Source of the DNA: Myrica gale
Lineage: Eukaryota > Streptophyta > Magnoliopsida > Fagales > Myricaceae
DNA: 64,000 nucleotides
Direction: 5' to 3'
NCBI GenBank assembly: GCA_963930655.1
Contig: OZ005612.1
Coordinates: forward strand, 13,831,001-13,895,000
Position 1 is the first letter of the stretch, and every line of letters begins with the position of its first letter. Positions 10,536-21,493 of the stretch are shown here, piece by piece. The notes below the pieces were generated by a model that was given only the letters and a program-made list of their open reading frames with translations, made no database searches and had not been told where the DNA came from. Position numbers and translations under genes: made by a program.

Positions 10536-10798
10536 GGTCAGTTACCGCCGCTACAGACCTTCAGCGCAACTGCGCTCGGGTTTATAGCGGCGGTTTCGAC
10601 CGCTGCTACATGACCGCCGCTATAGACCCGAGGTCTTCACCAGCGGTCACCGAAACTGCCGCGATAGATCTATGCCGACGGAGCTATAGCGGCGGTCGCG
10701 ACAGCCGCTAAAAAACCGCTGCTATAACCTATAGCAGCGGTTTTTTGACCTATAGCAGCGGTTTTTGACCGCCGCTATAGGTCATTTTTTTTGTAGTG
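10536..10798. repeat. CACTA element 2 right subterminal array and terminus
   Basis: Packed TATAGCGGCGGT / ACCGCCGCTA and TATAGCAGCGGTTTTT units end with GTCATTTTTTTTGTAGTG. The layout closely parallels 4738-4979 of element 1. Confidence 0.85.
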
Positions 10799-11386
10799 AT
10801 ATCTTTCTTTTTTTTTCTTGGTGGGAGATAGAGATATATCAGCTTGTCTTAGTTTTTTTTCTAGAATAAACAAATAACATCGTTTCGTTATCAGCACCTT
10901 TATGACTCGTGAGTAATGCCTCGCCTAACGTGGCATGGCACCACATTTATATTTTGCTATTTTATACGTTATACGGGAGAATAAACACGCAATTGGGTTA
11001 TATTGAATCTCTTTACGTCATTATTATTGGGGCTCAAATATTTGGGCCTAAAAATTTAGGTTTAATCATAAAAAATTCACCACATAATTTTTTATTATTA
11101 TAATACTTATTAAAAATCTTCTCTCTTTTTACTTTTTCATCAACTCCTATAACATATCTTTAATTTATAATATTTCTCAAACTTCAATACCCAAAATTTT
11201 CACCCTTAAACACACATATAAGTAAAAAGCATTTCCTTCGTGCACGAATAATTACAAATCATGACATTCTTTATTATTAGTATAAAAATAAATAATACAG
11301 AAAGACCATTCTATAATTAACACACAAATCCACTATGAGATTAGAGGTCAATCTATTACTTCGTGCACAAAGTAAAAATTATGACA

Positions 11387-11555
11387 TCCGGTGTTGTTTG
11401 ATTGCAAAATTTTGGATATAATTCTCCTAGTTAAATAAATTTTTTATTTTAATATTTATTTAAATCTTCTCTCTTCATTTTTTTATTAATTCTCATAAAC
11501 TATTTTTACTTTTTCACCAAATCTTAAAATTTTAACAATCAAACACTTCTGATTA
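11387..11555. mobile_element. MITE-like repeat, dispersed family
   Basis: Begins near GTTGTTTGATTGCAAAATTTTGG and ends near CTTAAAATTTTAACAATCAAACAC, so its ends are roughly inverted. The interior has the family-typical TCTTCTCTCTTCA, TTTTCACCAA and CATAAACTAT strings. A related but less complete copy is at 11050-11215. No clear TSD. Confidence 0.4.
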
Positions 11556-11698
11556 GAAAGATAAAATTAGTAAAATAATAATTATGTGAAGTATTTTACG
11601 ATTTAGTTGACCCTGCAGCTACAAAACCAAAATATAATCATCTTTTTTTTTCTTAAAAACCCTAATATATTGAAAGCAACTTATTTTTCAAATTAATG

Positions 11699-11718
11699 AA
11701 TATATATATATATATATA
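11699..11718. repeat. (TA)n microsatellite
   Basis: About ten consecutive TA units inside the right arm of the MULE. Confidence 0.9.
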
Positions 11719-12045
11719 AGCTAATTATTACTTATTATTAAAGAGTGAACTGCACCAAATAAATCCAGAGAGCAGTTGTTACCTCAAGTTGTTGAGTTTA
11801 ATTGAAGGTGGAGGAACACTAAAGTCCAAAGATAAGAGCTGGTACGATAACCCCACTCATCATGGCGCGTAAGACAAAATCCCTGTCCGGAAAAATACTT
11901 TCCCACACACCACAACTACAACCCAATATCTGTCTTGCCTCCGTTTTGAGCTCGCATTGGGAACCGGACAGGCCCTTTCCACGTAAAATGGCCACATCAG
12001 CCTTCGGGACAGATTTCGGGAGGCCTATCATTTCTCTTTTTCAAA

Positions 12046-12696
12046 TCCTAACCGGTGCTTATAATAACTTAGAAAAAACAATCTTATGATGGAATCTCTT
12101 TTTAGTTCTCTTGTCTCTCTTGTTAAAGAGTGAAAGTTGATTTATGAATATTAGTCTATAGATAAACTTCATTGCTTGATAATTAAAAGAAGATGCCCTC
12201 GAGTTCATGTTAGCCGATCCCTAGGTAGTTGCTAGTAGATAAAGAAATACCACCAGCTATTAAACAATAGGTGTTGAATATTGCAGCAATTGATTTGCAT
12301 TTTAGGTAACATATATCAAGTAGGGTTGATTTTTTTTATCCCATTTGGTTTTCAAAATATAACAGAAAAGGGAAGGAAGATTCTTATGTGGCACAAAAAT
12401 TGAAAAAGTAAACCATCATCTTTTTAACCTGTACATTACATTTTGACCTAACTTTGCCAAATGCCTAACTGAGAACATGATATGTCAATCACGTATATAT
12501 ATGTCAGATCACCATTAATACTGCAATTCAATATATATACATCTATACAAGTTGAGATTCACAATTGTTTCTCTTGAGAGGGATCGAAATATCCTTTCAA
12601 GACCTAACCTCAACATCACATACCCACAAATTAAAAAAAGCACAAAAAAGTATTCGAGATCATAACAAACCAGACATTGTCGCTCAGCCAAGGAAC
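12046..12696. other. Intergenic; probable 3' flank of the CML gene
   Basis: AT-rich, no coding signal. The part nearest 12696 should include the 3' UTR and polyadenylation region of the CML gene on the minus strand; its end cannot be placed from sequence alone. Confidence 0.5.
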
Positions 12697-13179
12697 CTAT
12701 TCGAGCGTCAGGCCAAGAAAATCGGAAGCGGACTTGGCCATCAAGGTCGCAAACTCGTTAAAGCTAATCACGCCGTCGCCGTTGGTATCGGCCTCTCGCA
12801 TCATCTCCGTAAGCTCGCGGTACGTCAGAGGGTGACCCATTTTGGCCATGGAGCCGGCGAGCTCGGCGGCGGTGATGTACCCGTTCCCGTCGCGATCGAA
12901 GGCCCGAAAAACGTCCAGGAGCTGCTCCTGGTTGAGGAGCACTTGCTCGCTCATGTCGGGCATGATGGCGTGGACGAGCTCGTCGAACTCGACCGTGCCG
13001 TTGCCGTTTTCGTCCATTTTGGCCAGCAAGGCGTGGAGCTCGTCGCCCGAGGGCTTCAGGCCAAGAGAGCGGAGAAGGGCCGCCAACTCGAGCTGGGTAA
13101 GGCTGCCGTCCGAGTCCATATCGAAGCGCCTGAAGATGTCCTTGAGCTGCTCCAGCTGCCCCAATTGGAGCGTGGCCAT
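12697..13179 (-). CDS. Calmodulin-like calcium sensor, CML15/CML16 type
   Basis: A complete single-exon gene of 160 residues with four EF-hands. The 12-residue calcium loops are at residues 20-31 (DMDSDGSLTQLE), 56-67 (DENGNGTVEFDE), 95-106 (DRDGNGYITAAE) and 131-142 (DTNGDGVISFNE). All have Asp at position 1, Gly at 6 and Glu at 12, so all four should bind calcium. Strings such as LELAALLRSLGLKPSGDE and AELAGSMAKMG place it with plant CML15/16 rather than true calmodulin. The C-terminus SASDFLGLTLE lacks a prenylation motif. The start is the first ATG of the frame and gives normal family length. The coding region is much more GC-rich than its flanks. It would act as a cytosolic or nuclear Ca2+ sensor that binds target proteins. 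There are no co-linear neighbours; MULEs lie on both sides. Confidence 0.95.
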   Translation of the reverse strand: MATLQLGQLEQLKDIFRRFDMDSDGSLTQLELAALLRSLGLKPSGDELHALLAKMDENGNGTVEFDELVHAIMPDMSEQVLLNQEQLLDVFRAFDRDGNGYITAAELAGSMAKMGHPLTYRELTEMMREADTNGDGVISFNEFATLMAKSASDFLGLTLE

Positions 13180-14640
13180 GAAGACGGTAATCGGAGAAGA
13201 AGAAGGAAGACAGGAACTGGGTCAGAGCAATTTTTGTGTCGCGGTTGGGATTTGTTTGTTTAGGATCTTGGGGTTGTGGGGTGTATTTGTGTAGGTGCGT
13301 GGGCTTTCGTTTTCCTTCTTTTGCGTGTGTTGTACAAAGTTTGAATTTGGAATAGTTCAAAACTGAAAGCGCGTTTAAGGAAAACTGAAATAAGGGTCGC
13401 GGAGTGATCAAGTGGTGGGAAATGATGCTGAAAAAGAAAGGAAAAAAAAAGGTGGGGGGCATATACATATGTAAAGAGGTTTTTAAAATTTTTAAGAAGA
13501 TGAGAATGGTTCTTCATAATCTATATGTAAAGAAGTTTTTTAAATTTTAATATAAATTGTCCCCAAAAGATTGGAACAGCCACGCTATTACCTCGTATGC
13601 TTGATTAACTATTACACGTGTTTTGTGGCATATATATGTGCGCAACACCATCCAAAGGAAAACTTTTTCTCAATTGATTAAGGATTAGCCATGAGTAGTG
13701 GGGTAGCTGGAAATTCATCTTTGGGGGACCAAATGAATTATATTATATTTTTTTTTTATTTTGCACTCTAAACCAATGGTTTGGCATGTTACTCGCCAAA
13801 CTACTATTAGGTTTATACATTTTGACGAAATGTGGGAGATACATTTTGACGAAATCAATCTAAATTGACGGCCAATTACAGTACATGTTACAAATCGAAA
13901 AAATGTGTAACTTTATGGATCCAATGTCACAAAAATAATATATCGGGGTACAATGTGTAAATACCCAAAAATAAGGTGGAAAAGTGTATTTAACCCATTA
14001 ATTTTTTTTTAAAAAAATTCTCAATTTTTGAAGTTTTGAGCCCAATCTTTATTTTTTTTAAATCTTATTTAAATATGTTTTTTAGATCTCTCAAAAATAA
14101 AAATGATAGGTTATCATTAAAAATTATGGCATCTAAGTCTAATTAATTTTTCTTTTCATCTTCAACACGTTTCCATTTTCATAAAACTTCATAAATGATG
14201 AATGCCTTAGTTGAAAAAGATACTTGTTATCTCAAAAAAATGACAAAGAGGTTAAATGAGCATAAGAAATATGTGTTATATTTAACCCTAGAACTATCAC
14301 TTAAATATTATTTACATGTCTAAATTACAGATTTTATCGCATTTAATTCGAAAACTACCAAACTAAGTTGATGTTTACCCTCTAGTAAGATCTGACTGTT
14401 AAAATGTGTAGAAAATATACTAAGTGGTAAAATATTGACTGTTAAATCTTATGACATGATGAACATTGTTAAAATTTTGCCAGCGTGAGGGTTTAATATG
14501 ATGAAATTGATAGTCTTAACCAAGTTGGCAAGAAAGATTAGCGAGACCTCATAAAAAAAGTCAGGATACCACAAATGTTGTTTTCAGAACCACAGCGGGG
14601 GCTCGTGAGCCCCATGCATCAGTCGGGAGTAGACCAAATT
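13180..14640. other. CML upstream region and intergenic DNA
   Basis: The 250-300 bp next to 13179 should hold the CML promoter and 5' leader on the minus strand. A weak TATA-like string (minus strand GTATATGCC, near 13460) precedes a C/T-rich leader. Beyond about 13560 the sequence is AT-rich with no gene recognised; ACATTTTGACGAAAT is duplicated near 13820 and 13840. Confidence 0.4.
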
Positions 14641-14646
14641 GCGCCA

Positions 14647-14868
14647 GAGGGGGTGTTTGGGGTATAAATTTCCACTCCTCAAAATTTCTACACAATTATA
14701 AAATAATCTCTCTCATCATCAAACTATAAAATAATATTATAATATTCAATTAAATCTTTTCTCTCTTCACTTTTTGATCAAATTCTATAAAATATCTTTA
14801 CTTTTTCACAAACCCCAATATCCCAAAATTTTCAACCCTCACAATTTTTACTTTCAAACACCGCCTTA
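14647..14868. mobile_element. MITE-like repeat, dispersed family
   Basis: Ends are inverted over GGGTGTTTG...CAAACACCG, with AT-rich interior containing TCTTTTCTCTCTTCACTTTT and CTATAAAATATCTTTAC. Length (about 220 bp), composition and GTGTTTG ends suggest a non-autonomous DNA element. The TSD is not clear. Confidence 0.45.
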
Positions 14869-14920
14869 GATCCATCCAAGGAGCCTTCCCTAGATCCATC
14901 CAAGGAGCCTCTGTCAAGAC

Positions 14921-15245
14921 CCCAAATACCAAAGAGCGTGTGACGGCTCACGCGTCGTCTGGAGGTGCTGAGTCAATTTAGCTAGCTCATGTCTCCAAAT
15001 ACCATCAAGTGCGCGAGAACCTATCCGCGCGCCAACTTTTTGAGCTTTAAATAAATAAAAAAAGTCGAGCGATGGGGCGTTTCCAAATACCAAAGAGCGT
15101 TTGACGGCTCACGCATCGTCTGGAGGTGCTGAGTCATTTTAGCTAGCTCATGTCTCCAAATACCATCAAGTGCGCGAGAACCTATTTGCGCGCCAACTTT
15201 TTGAGCTTTAAATAAATAAATAAAAAGTCGAGCGATGGGGCGTTT
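14921..15245. repeat. 161-bp tandem duplication
   Basis: Copies at 14921-15081 and about 15082-15245 are nearly identical, from CCAAATACCAAAGAGCG through GACGGCTCACGC and TCAAGTGCGCGAGAACC to GTCGAGCGATGGGGCGTT. Within each copy, CTCCAAATACCATCAAG echoes the start of the unit. A 23-bp repeat, TAGATCCATCCAAGGAGCC, lies just before (14872-14911). No protein is supported in this unusually GC-rich block. Confidence 0.9.
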
Positions 15246-15355
15246 TACTTTAGGGTTTATGGCCACTGGTCCTATGACAAATTGGGGGAGGGGGGTTTAA
15301 AATAACATTTGGCTCATAATTTGAATGTAAAAGTGATATTTTCCTATTCTTTATT

Positions 15356-16689
15356 GGCTTAATAAGTTCTCCAGTCCATATAGTGTAATCTTTTTCAAAA
15401 TTTAGTCCCTAAGGTTTATTTTTTCCTACATCAATCCCTGAGGTAAAGAAAAATCACATTTCAATCCCTCCGTTAACTTGGACCAAGCTACATGACAGAA
15501 ATAAATGACGTGTGACTGACGCAAGCTACACCACTCGCAATAAAGGTTGGCATGTGGCCCAAAAGACCAGTTTCATAAATTTTTTATTAAAAATACCATT
15601 TGCCTAAAAACATTATAGAAATATATAGATTTTTAAAATTAGATAATTTCGGAAAAAAATAAAATCAAAATACAAAGATATAGAAAACCTAAGTATTCTA
15701 TTTTTATAATATTATATATTTATTTTTTGATTTATATATATTTTTCTCAACTTTTCCAGTTTATTTGCAATTTCCTTTATTAATTATATCATTTTGTTCC
15801 TTTTATTTTAATTTTCTTTTTTTTTCTCCCTTATTGTTTTAAAAATTTTAAGTTGGGTTCTTCCGTTTTTTAAATATTCTTTTAATTGTTTTTCTCTATT
15901 TCTTTTGTTTTTTAAAAGTTTGTTTTATGTATAATTCTGATTTTATTTTTTTAGGTTCTATTTTTCAATCATAATGGCAGCACCTTTTATTAATAAAATC
16001 AAGGAGGTTGAAAAACCTCAGAAACACGCTCTAAAGGGCGAACCGGACACTCCGAAGAGTCGGAGGACAAACGAGCAGGGTGACCAAAAGGCCAAACAAA
16101 GACCCACAAGGGGCAGAAAAAACCTTATTAAGCAGCAAACTAATATGATTAGCAGAAAAGGAAAGACAATGGCGAAATATGGTAGCACGAGCAGCAGTTG
16201 GAGGCGCCATGAAGCGCCCGAACGTCCAGATGCCTGCCACCTGGCACGTGTATACAGGAGAGGTCCGCATGCCGCTGAAAAATGAAGATAATGGGACGGG
16301 CGCGCGTGGCAGCGCTTGAGAGCACACGCGCCGTCCCTTCGCCGGTTGGCCGGTGTAGAAAATTTTCTATACAATCCAATACCTAAATTTTCTATAGTTC
16401 TATTTTCTATAGTTAAATTTTTATTTATAAAATTTTCTATTATTTATATACATGGCATACTTAAATGTGTATTAAATGATTATTTTGTAGACGCATGTCA
16501 GACTCTTATCGTGCGTGATGTGGACGCCTCCTGCCACATCATTTATTTTCGTCAAATAGTTTGGTCCAAGTTAAGGAAAGTACCGAAATATGATATTCCT
16601 TAACCTGAAGGACTTTGTAGGAAGAAATGAATACTAAGGACTAAATTGAAAAAAAGATAGAACTATAGGATTAGTAAACTAATTAAGTC
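15356..16689. mobile_element. Mutator-like element, non-autonomous
   Basis: Both flanks carry TTCTTTATT (15347-15355 and 16690-16698), a 9-bp TSD. The ends are diverged inverted repeats: the left begins GGCTTAATAAGTTCTCCAG and the right, read inward, GACTTAATTAGTTTACTAA, both running into AATTTAGTCC, TTCCTACA and a CGTTAACTTGGACCAA-like block. TIR divergence indicates an older insertion than the Pack-MULE at 2824. The interior from 15974 has a GC-rich patch (open for 103 codons, basic, unrecognised) that may be captured host DNA. Confidence 0.82.
15974..16285 (+). other. GC-rich interior patch of MULE with unrecognised reading frame
   Basis: Open on both strands. The plus-strand reading is very basic (KSRRTNEQGDQKAKQRPTRG), the minus-strand readings are Cys/Leu/Phe rich. 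Neither resembles a family I know, so no strand can be preferred. Composition contrasts with the T-rich sequence around it and is consistent with capture from elsewhere. Confidence 0.3.
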
Positions 16690-16698
16690 TTCTTTATT

Positions 16699-18589
16699 TA
16701 GGGAAAAGGAACAACTTTTTCTTGGTTTATTTTGGACATGAGAATTGGCTTGGTCAGTTGGAACTTAGATTTCTAAACAATTCATAGAATATTTGAGGCT
16801 TGAAATCACAGTGGAGATGATCAGTACACTATTTATAAACTGTGGGGTTATTTATAATATAATACATAAAGTATCAACGGCAAGACATTGCACCCCACCT
16901 TAGGGAATCATTATTTTGAGTGAAAAAAAGAGAGGCATGTGGCAGCTTGCACATGTTCTGTCAAAAAGTTAAAAGGGAAGAAAAGTGGAAAACTAAAGAT
17001 TATAGAAATAAAAAAAAAACATAAAACCTCATTGAAAAGAGAAACCAAACAATGAAACATAACGAAAATATAAGGCAATTTTTTTAAAGCCCAAAAGGTT
17101 AAACAAGCAAGGAATAAAAACTTAAAAACCATAAAATTAAGAATAAGACAGGACAGAAAAAATACCAAAAGGAAGTTAAAAATAAAATGAAAAACCAAAT
17201 ACTGAAGAATAAATATTTTCTCTTGAGGGGTAAAGAAGAGGAAGTATGAATTTAGGATTGAGTTCCTCTACAATTCATGTCCCAATTGCATGGTAGAATT
17301 TGAAGAGAGATAGACACAATGAGTGGACTTTAATGTAGAGTCCACACTATCCGAAACTTTATATGGGCAGACATAGATAACATTAAATGGTATAGGATCC
17401 AATCTCTCTATGAATTCTACCATGTAATTCGGGCACAAAATTGCATAGGATATTGATCCAGGAATTCACTCACATCCGCACAAGGCCATTTATTATTATT
17501 ATTTTAAATGTTTTATATTTTTTTCTGTGTGGATTCTATATTTGTGGTGTTTATTTGTGGAAATTTTGGGGTTGTGAAAATGTAGGGGTATTGGGGTTGG
17601 TGAAAAAGTAAAGATATTTTGTGAGAATTGGTGAAAAATGAGGAGATAGAAGATTTAAGTGAATATTATAATAATAAAAAAATTTTTGATGTAAAAAAAA
17701 TATTAATTTATATTTTTTTTATAATATGCCCGAGAAATGTTGGAGCAACAAACGACACCTATAATAATGTGAGGACATTATCATCAGTTCAAAAAAGGTC
17801 CACTGCAAGGTGCGTGATATTTTTCCATACGATTAAACTCTATCTTGAGATGGATAGTCATTAGAGGTGCAATTTCTCCAAAGTATCAGCATATAAGGAA
17901 TGATGCCATAGTTGGAACTTTGCTTTTAGTTTTTAATGTTTTAACTATTTCACTAAAGTTTCGGTCCTCTTTTGGGGAATTGACAAGGAAAAGAAGATGC
18001 AGATCAGATAAGTTGCAATAAAACATTTGCCTAAAGTCCAGAATGAGATCAATCTCGATTTAAATATTCAAACGTAGTTCCTACATATTTATGCTCGATT
18101 TGTGGAGACCGATGACTTTCGTGATCATTTACCTTGTGCGATAGTTTGCGTAAATATTTGGTTGTCTGTATATAGAAGAGCACGTACATAAAAAAAACAT
18201 TGTTGAGGTCCATAACATGCGGCAACTCATCAAACCCCTTCAATAAGGTAGCGGCGTTGAATTGGTTTAGAAATGCACATGTTAGCTTTAATTTCTTGGC
18301 GTTTATATGTTTTAAATAATCACCTCATATAAAAACTATGATATACTTAGTGCATATATTCAGGAAGTCGGACTTTTTCTTTTCTTTTTGACACCTTTTG
18401 TTTTTTTTTTAAGGAAGGTCGGTGCCTCCAAACTTTATTGTATACCCTCACTTATGACGGAGGAACACTGTGGTTACAGTCAAGACCTAGAGTTGAAAAA
18501 AATTAAAGTAAAATAAAACATGAAAGATAAAAACTACATATAATAACCTTAAAGTCTCATTAACCAACTTAACCAACATAAAAAATTCC
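16699..18589. other. Intergenic, AT-rich, with one MITE-like remnant
   Basis: No gene is supported. About 17520-17700 has the family-typical GGTGAAAAAGTAAAGATATTTTG / GGTGAAAAATGAGGAGATAG strings of the dispersed MITE family. The remainder is AT-rich, and 18400-18589 may be the degraded 3' flank of the FAR1-like pseudogene. Confidence 0.4.
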
Positions 18590-19708
18590 AAACTACCTCT
18601 ATACAATCCAATACCTACACAAGGTTGGATTAAAACTTTCACTCAAGTGCGTAGTCCTCTTACCCAACGCAGAAAATGCTTTGTATCTATGTTGTGCCCA
18701 CTTCTTACGCTTCTTATATATATATTTTGCAACTACGCATTGCGTTGGAAGCCATGGTCTTCAATCATCTTAGATTAAACAAGGTCAAAATCATCCACAT
18801 AACTATCTGACATAAGCTTATTTCAATCTTTTTCTAAGTCCTTGTTGTCAAATAGTGGACCAAGGTTCTTCAGTGCATTTTGGTTAATATGCCATATGCA
18901 AAAAAACTAATGTGTGCTTGTAGGTCGTATCAAACGACACATAGTCCTCAAAAAGTACGTAGTCATTCTGCATGTCGTCGTCAGACCATATATATTAGTT
19001 ATGTGCTCATCATTGTCCAACATAACTCTTTGATAGCTGATCACCGAACCAATTAATAAGTACACCAACTACTCCACCCTCCATGGATTTACTTCTTCTA
19101 CTGCTTAAATAGTTTGTTAGGTCCATTAGAGTGGATCCGAAGTACTCTCTAACCCCCAGCCTAAGCTACCATCAAATCATGTGCTAGCTTTGGGCAGATG
19201 CATGCTCTGTCTGCATTGTCGCATTCCAGACGTGGCAACTCGTTGATTCGTCTATATAACCAAAGTAAGTGGGCTTTCAATGGTGAAGCTAATTTGTAGC
19301 TGTGATACGCACACCATCAAATATGTAATATTTCTCAAACGACTGATATTGAACGGTGAAGCTTGCAATACAACCATGTCTAGTATTCTGTTGTTCCTTC
19401 TACAAAGGCACAACCAGTTCCTTTCCCTTTTCTCAACCCCACTTACAGATGCTAAATTCAATGCTAATTGTGTAATGGTTGTACCGACCTTAAGCATGCT
19501 TATCTCTATAAACTTTTAAAGGCTAAATATTTGCAGTTTTCCCATTGTCTGCCCTAACCATTTGACCTTCACAATCCAACCACACAAATGAAAATCTATC
19601 TGAATCCGTCAACAAATGGGGCAAAAAAATTGACGAACCCTCCGAGTTTGAAGTACTACTAGACCCTCGCCTATTCATATTCAAGTTAATGCTTTGTATC
19701 TCCATCAT
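18590..19708 (-). pseudogene. FAR1/FRS-like (MULE-transposase-derived) pseudogene
   Basis: Read on the minus strand, 18900 to 18650 gives CIWHINQNALKNLGPLFDNK, then DLEKD*NKLMSDSYVDDFDL, V*SKMIEDHGFQRNA*LQNI and KKRKKWAQHRYKAFSALGKR TTHLSESFN. This matches the MULE-transposase core of plant FAR1-RELATED SEQUENCE proteins (C-WHI-KN block; W---Y--R--WA; T---SES-N). Further upstream come VSFDTTYK-like remains, and a plausible N-terminal end near 19708 begins MEIQSINLNMNRRGSS. Several stops sit where Trp is expected (TGG to TGA or TAG), plus frameshifts. FAR1-type proteins are nuclear regulators or transposases; this copy is dead. I cannot tell domesticated gene from transposon origin. Confidence 0.68.
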
Positions 19709-20832
19709 TTATCAATCGGTTTATTTCAATAACCCAAGTTAGCAAAAGACACAATCAATACAAACAAAAGAATGATTTTTTTTTTGTTTCTTTTGGCTTT
19801 GGATTTTAAATTAGAGCTCAGCTAGTTCGAAAAGATTTCATTATTGTCCCATGTTGTAAATGCACATGTATAATTGGAAACATTTTCCATGGGCAAAACA
19901 GTCTTTTTATTATTATATTTCTGGTCTAAATTGTAAAAAATAACTTGGGCTGGACTTTAAAGGATTTGAAAGCTTATAGACAGTGGGTGAGATTTCTAGA
20001 AGGTTTTCTAAACTACTTGGAAGGTCTAGAGCATTCTGGAGGAAGTTCTAGAACTTTTCTGTTGGTGGAGTTAGCTCGAGGTTAGACTGATTGTGATTTT
20101 AACGGACTCTATTCTATTTTAGCTCGAGGTTAGCTCGAACTTTAGGAAGTACTACGCTTCTCTAAACTCTATGTAAACCCACTTGCTGAGAGTCAAATAG
20201 TTTACGTATTTTAAAATAGCCATACATATTCATATCCTTACAAAAGTCCTTTGTTATTTCATTATCTCTCTACATATGCCATATGCCCTATGAAGATCTA
20301 AGAATTAGAAAGTTTCTTCCTCTCTTTGGTTGGAAGTTTGATGAAGTAGGAGGTTGTTGGAGGTTGATATTATCTACTTGAGGTTTGAAGATTACAATCA
20401 CCAAGATCACACTAGTTTCTTAAGAGTTCTCAAGAAGTGTTGCTGCTGGAGTTCCAAGAGTTGAAGGGGTTGATGAGTTCATTGGCACCTATAAGGGAGC
20501 TGATCAGAGTCGCTAGTCATATAACTGAGTGTTGGGCACCTGCTCAAGAATTTTCTTGAGTAGCTTTATTGAAGTTGGAAGATCTAGATAAGTGATGAGT
20601 TTTGCTTGGGATCACTAATTTGTAAAGCTCAAAAGTTCATAGTGGATTAGTGGTGTCCCCCCTTCACACCCGGAGTGTTTTTATTTCTTGGAGGAAGACA
20701 TCCTCAAAATATTTTTCACTTCGTAACCAAAATTGTTTTTGTTGATTCTCTTGCTTGCTTGCTTGTTTTCTTTAAGCTGCCTTTGTGATTTAATTAGTAT
20801 CTTTAATTATCTTGATTAATTAATTAAAGTGG
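19709..20832. other. Possible degraded LTR
   Basis: From about 19845 (TGTCCCATGTTG) the sequence has LTR-like character: a transcript-leader-like middle, a GATCACTAATTTGTAAAGCTC stretch, and CCCCCCTTCACACCCGGAG near 20660. There is no coding signal, no matching TSD and no second copy in the window, so this remains a suggestion. Confidence 0.3.
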
Positions 20833-21050
20833 TGTTTGAGTGCCAAAATTTTTGGGCTTGATTAAAAGAATTACAAAATGATCCTTATTTCCCCATCAAA
20901 TTATTCATTTCTTTTATAATATTCATTCAAATTTTTTTTCTTCACTTTTTCACTAACTCCCATAAACTATCTTCATTTTTTCACCAACTCCCATAAACTA
21001 TCTTCATTTTTTCACCAACTTTCACACTTTAAAATTTTAACAATGAAACA
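20833..21050. mobile_element. MITE-like repeat with internal 31-bp tandem units
   Basis: Ends GTGTTTGAGTGCCAAAATTTT and AAAATTTTAACAATGAAACAC are inverted. The interior contains about 2.7 tandem copies of a 31-bp unit (CTTCATTTTTTCACCAACTC plus CCATAAACTAT) from 20940 to 21022. It belongs to the same dispersed family as 11387, 14647 and 42473. Confidence 0.45.
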
Positions 21051-21493
21051 CTAGATGACTGTAATTGGATCAAGATTATTCAATTAATATTGGGTCTCAG
21101 ATTTGAAAGATTGGTGTTTTCATTTGATTGGTATTTGTTTTGGTATTTTTTGTGAATGAAAAAGTTTCTAATTTTAAATACCTATTCACCCCTATAGGAA
21201 TAGTATTGGGTCTAAACTTGGTTTTAACACGTAAAAACGTATAAGGATTAATTACAATTTTCTCCCTTAAACTATCACTTAATTCTCAAATACATCGACA
21301 AACTTTAATTCGGGTCAACTCACCCCCACAAACTATACTTCTTGTTGCGATTTCGTCCCACAACCTGCTACACATGAGCTTCTCCTTATTTGAAAAGAAA
21401 AATTTAACCAACTCGATTCTAAGTGAGTCATCTTTTTTTTTTAATAAAGATCAGCTAACTACATATTATTTTTTGGCTCTACGAGTTGCTAGA

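Larger units (their letters stand above)
6578..10798. mobile_element. CACTA (En/Spm) element 2, complete, gene-carrying
   Basis: Starts CACTACAAAAAAAGGAC at 6578 and ends TTTTTTTTGTAGTG at 10798, giving perfect inverted termini. It is flanked by ATA on both sides (6575-6577 and 10799-10801), the 3-bp TSD typical of CACTA elements. Length is 4221 bp. Subterminal hairpin arrays fill 6590-6975 and about 10536-10798. No transposase domain was recognised; the interior contains an LTR-like patch and a DUF1218 exon. It sits inside a MULE. Confidence 0.93.
6452..12036. mobile_element. Mutator-like element (MULE) split by CACTA element 2
   Basis: The ends are inverted copies of about 92 bp (6452-6543 and 11945-12036) beginning GAGAAATGATAGGCCT. 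Both flanks carry the same nine bases TTTTTCAAA (6443-6451 and 12037-12045), a 9-bp TSD. Removing the inserted CACTA element leaves a MULE of about 1.36 kb with no recognisable transposase, so it is non-autonomous. The MULE must be older than the CACTA insertion it contains. Confidence 0.88.

Noticed and set aside
12565-13263. Long plus-strand open reading across the CML gene
   Set aside because: It is antisense to a complete four-EF-hand gene; the open frame results from the GC-rich codon pattern and has no family resemblance.
12764-13468. Second minus-strand frame overlapping the CML gene
   Set aside because: Out of frame with the EF-hands; it combines leader sequence with an Arg-rich shadow translation.
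16911-17198. Minus-strand Phe/Leu-rich open reading
   Set aside because: Low-complexity translation of A-rich DNA without conserved features.
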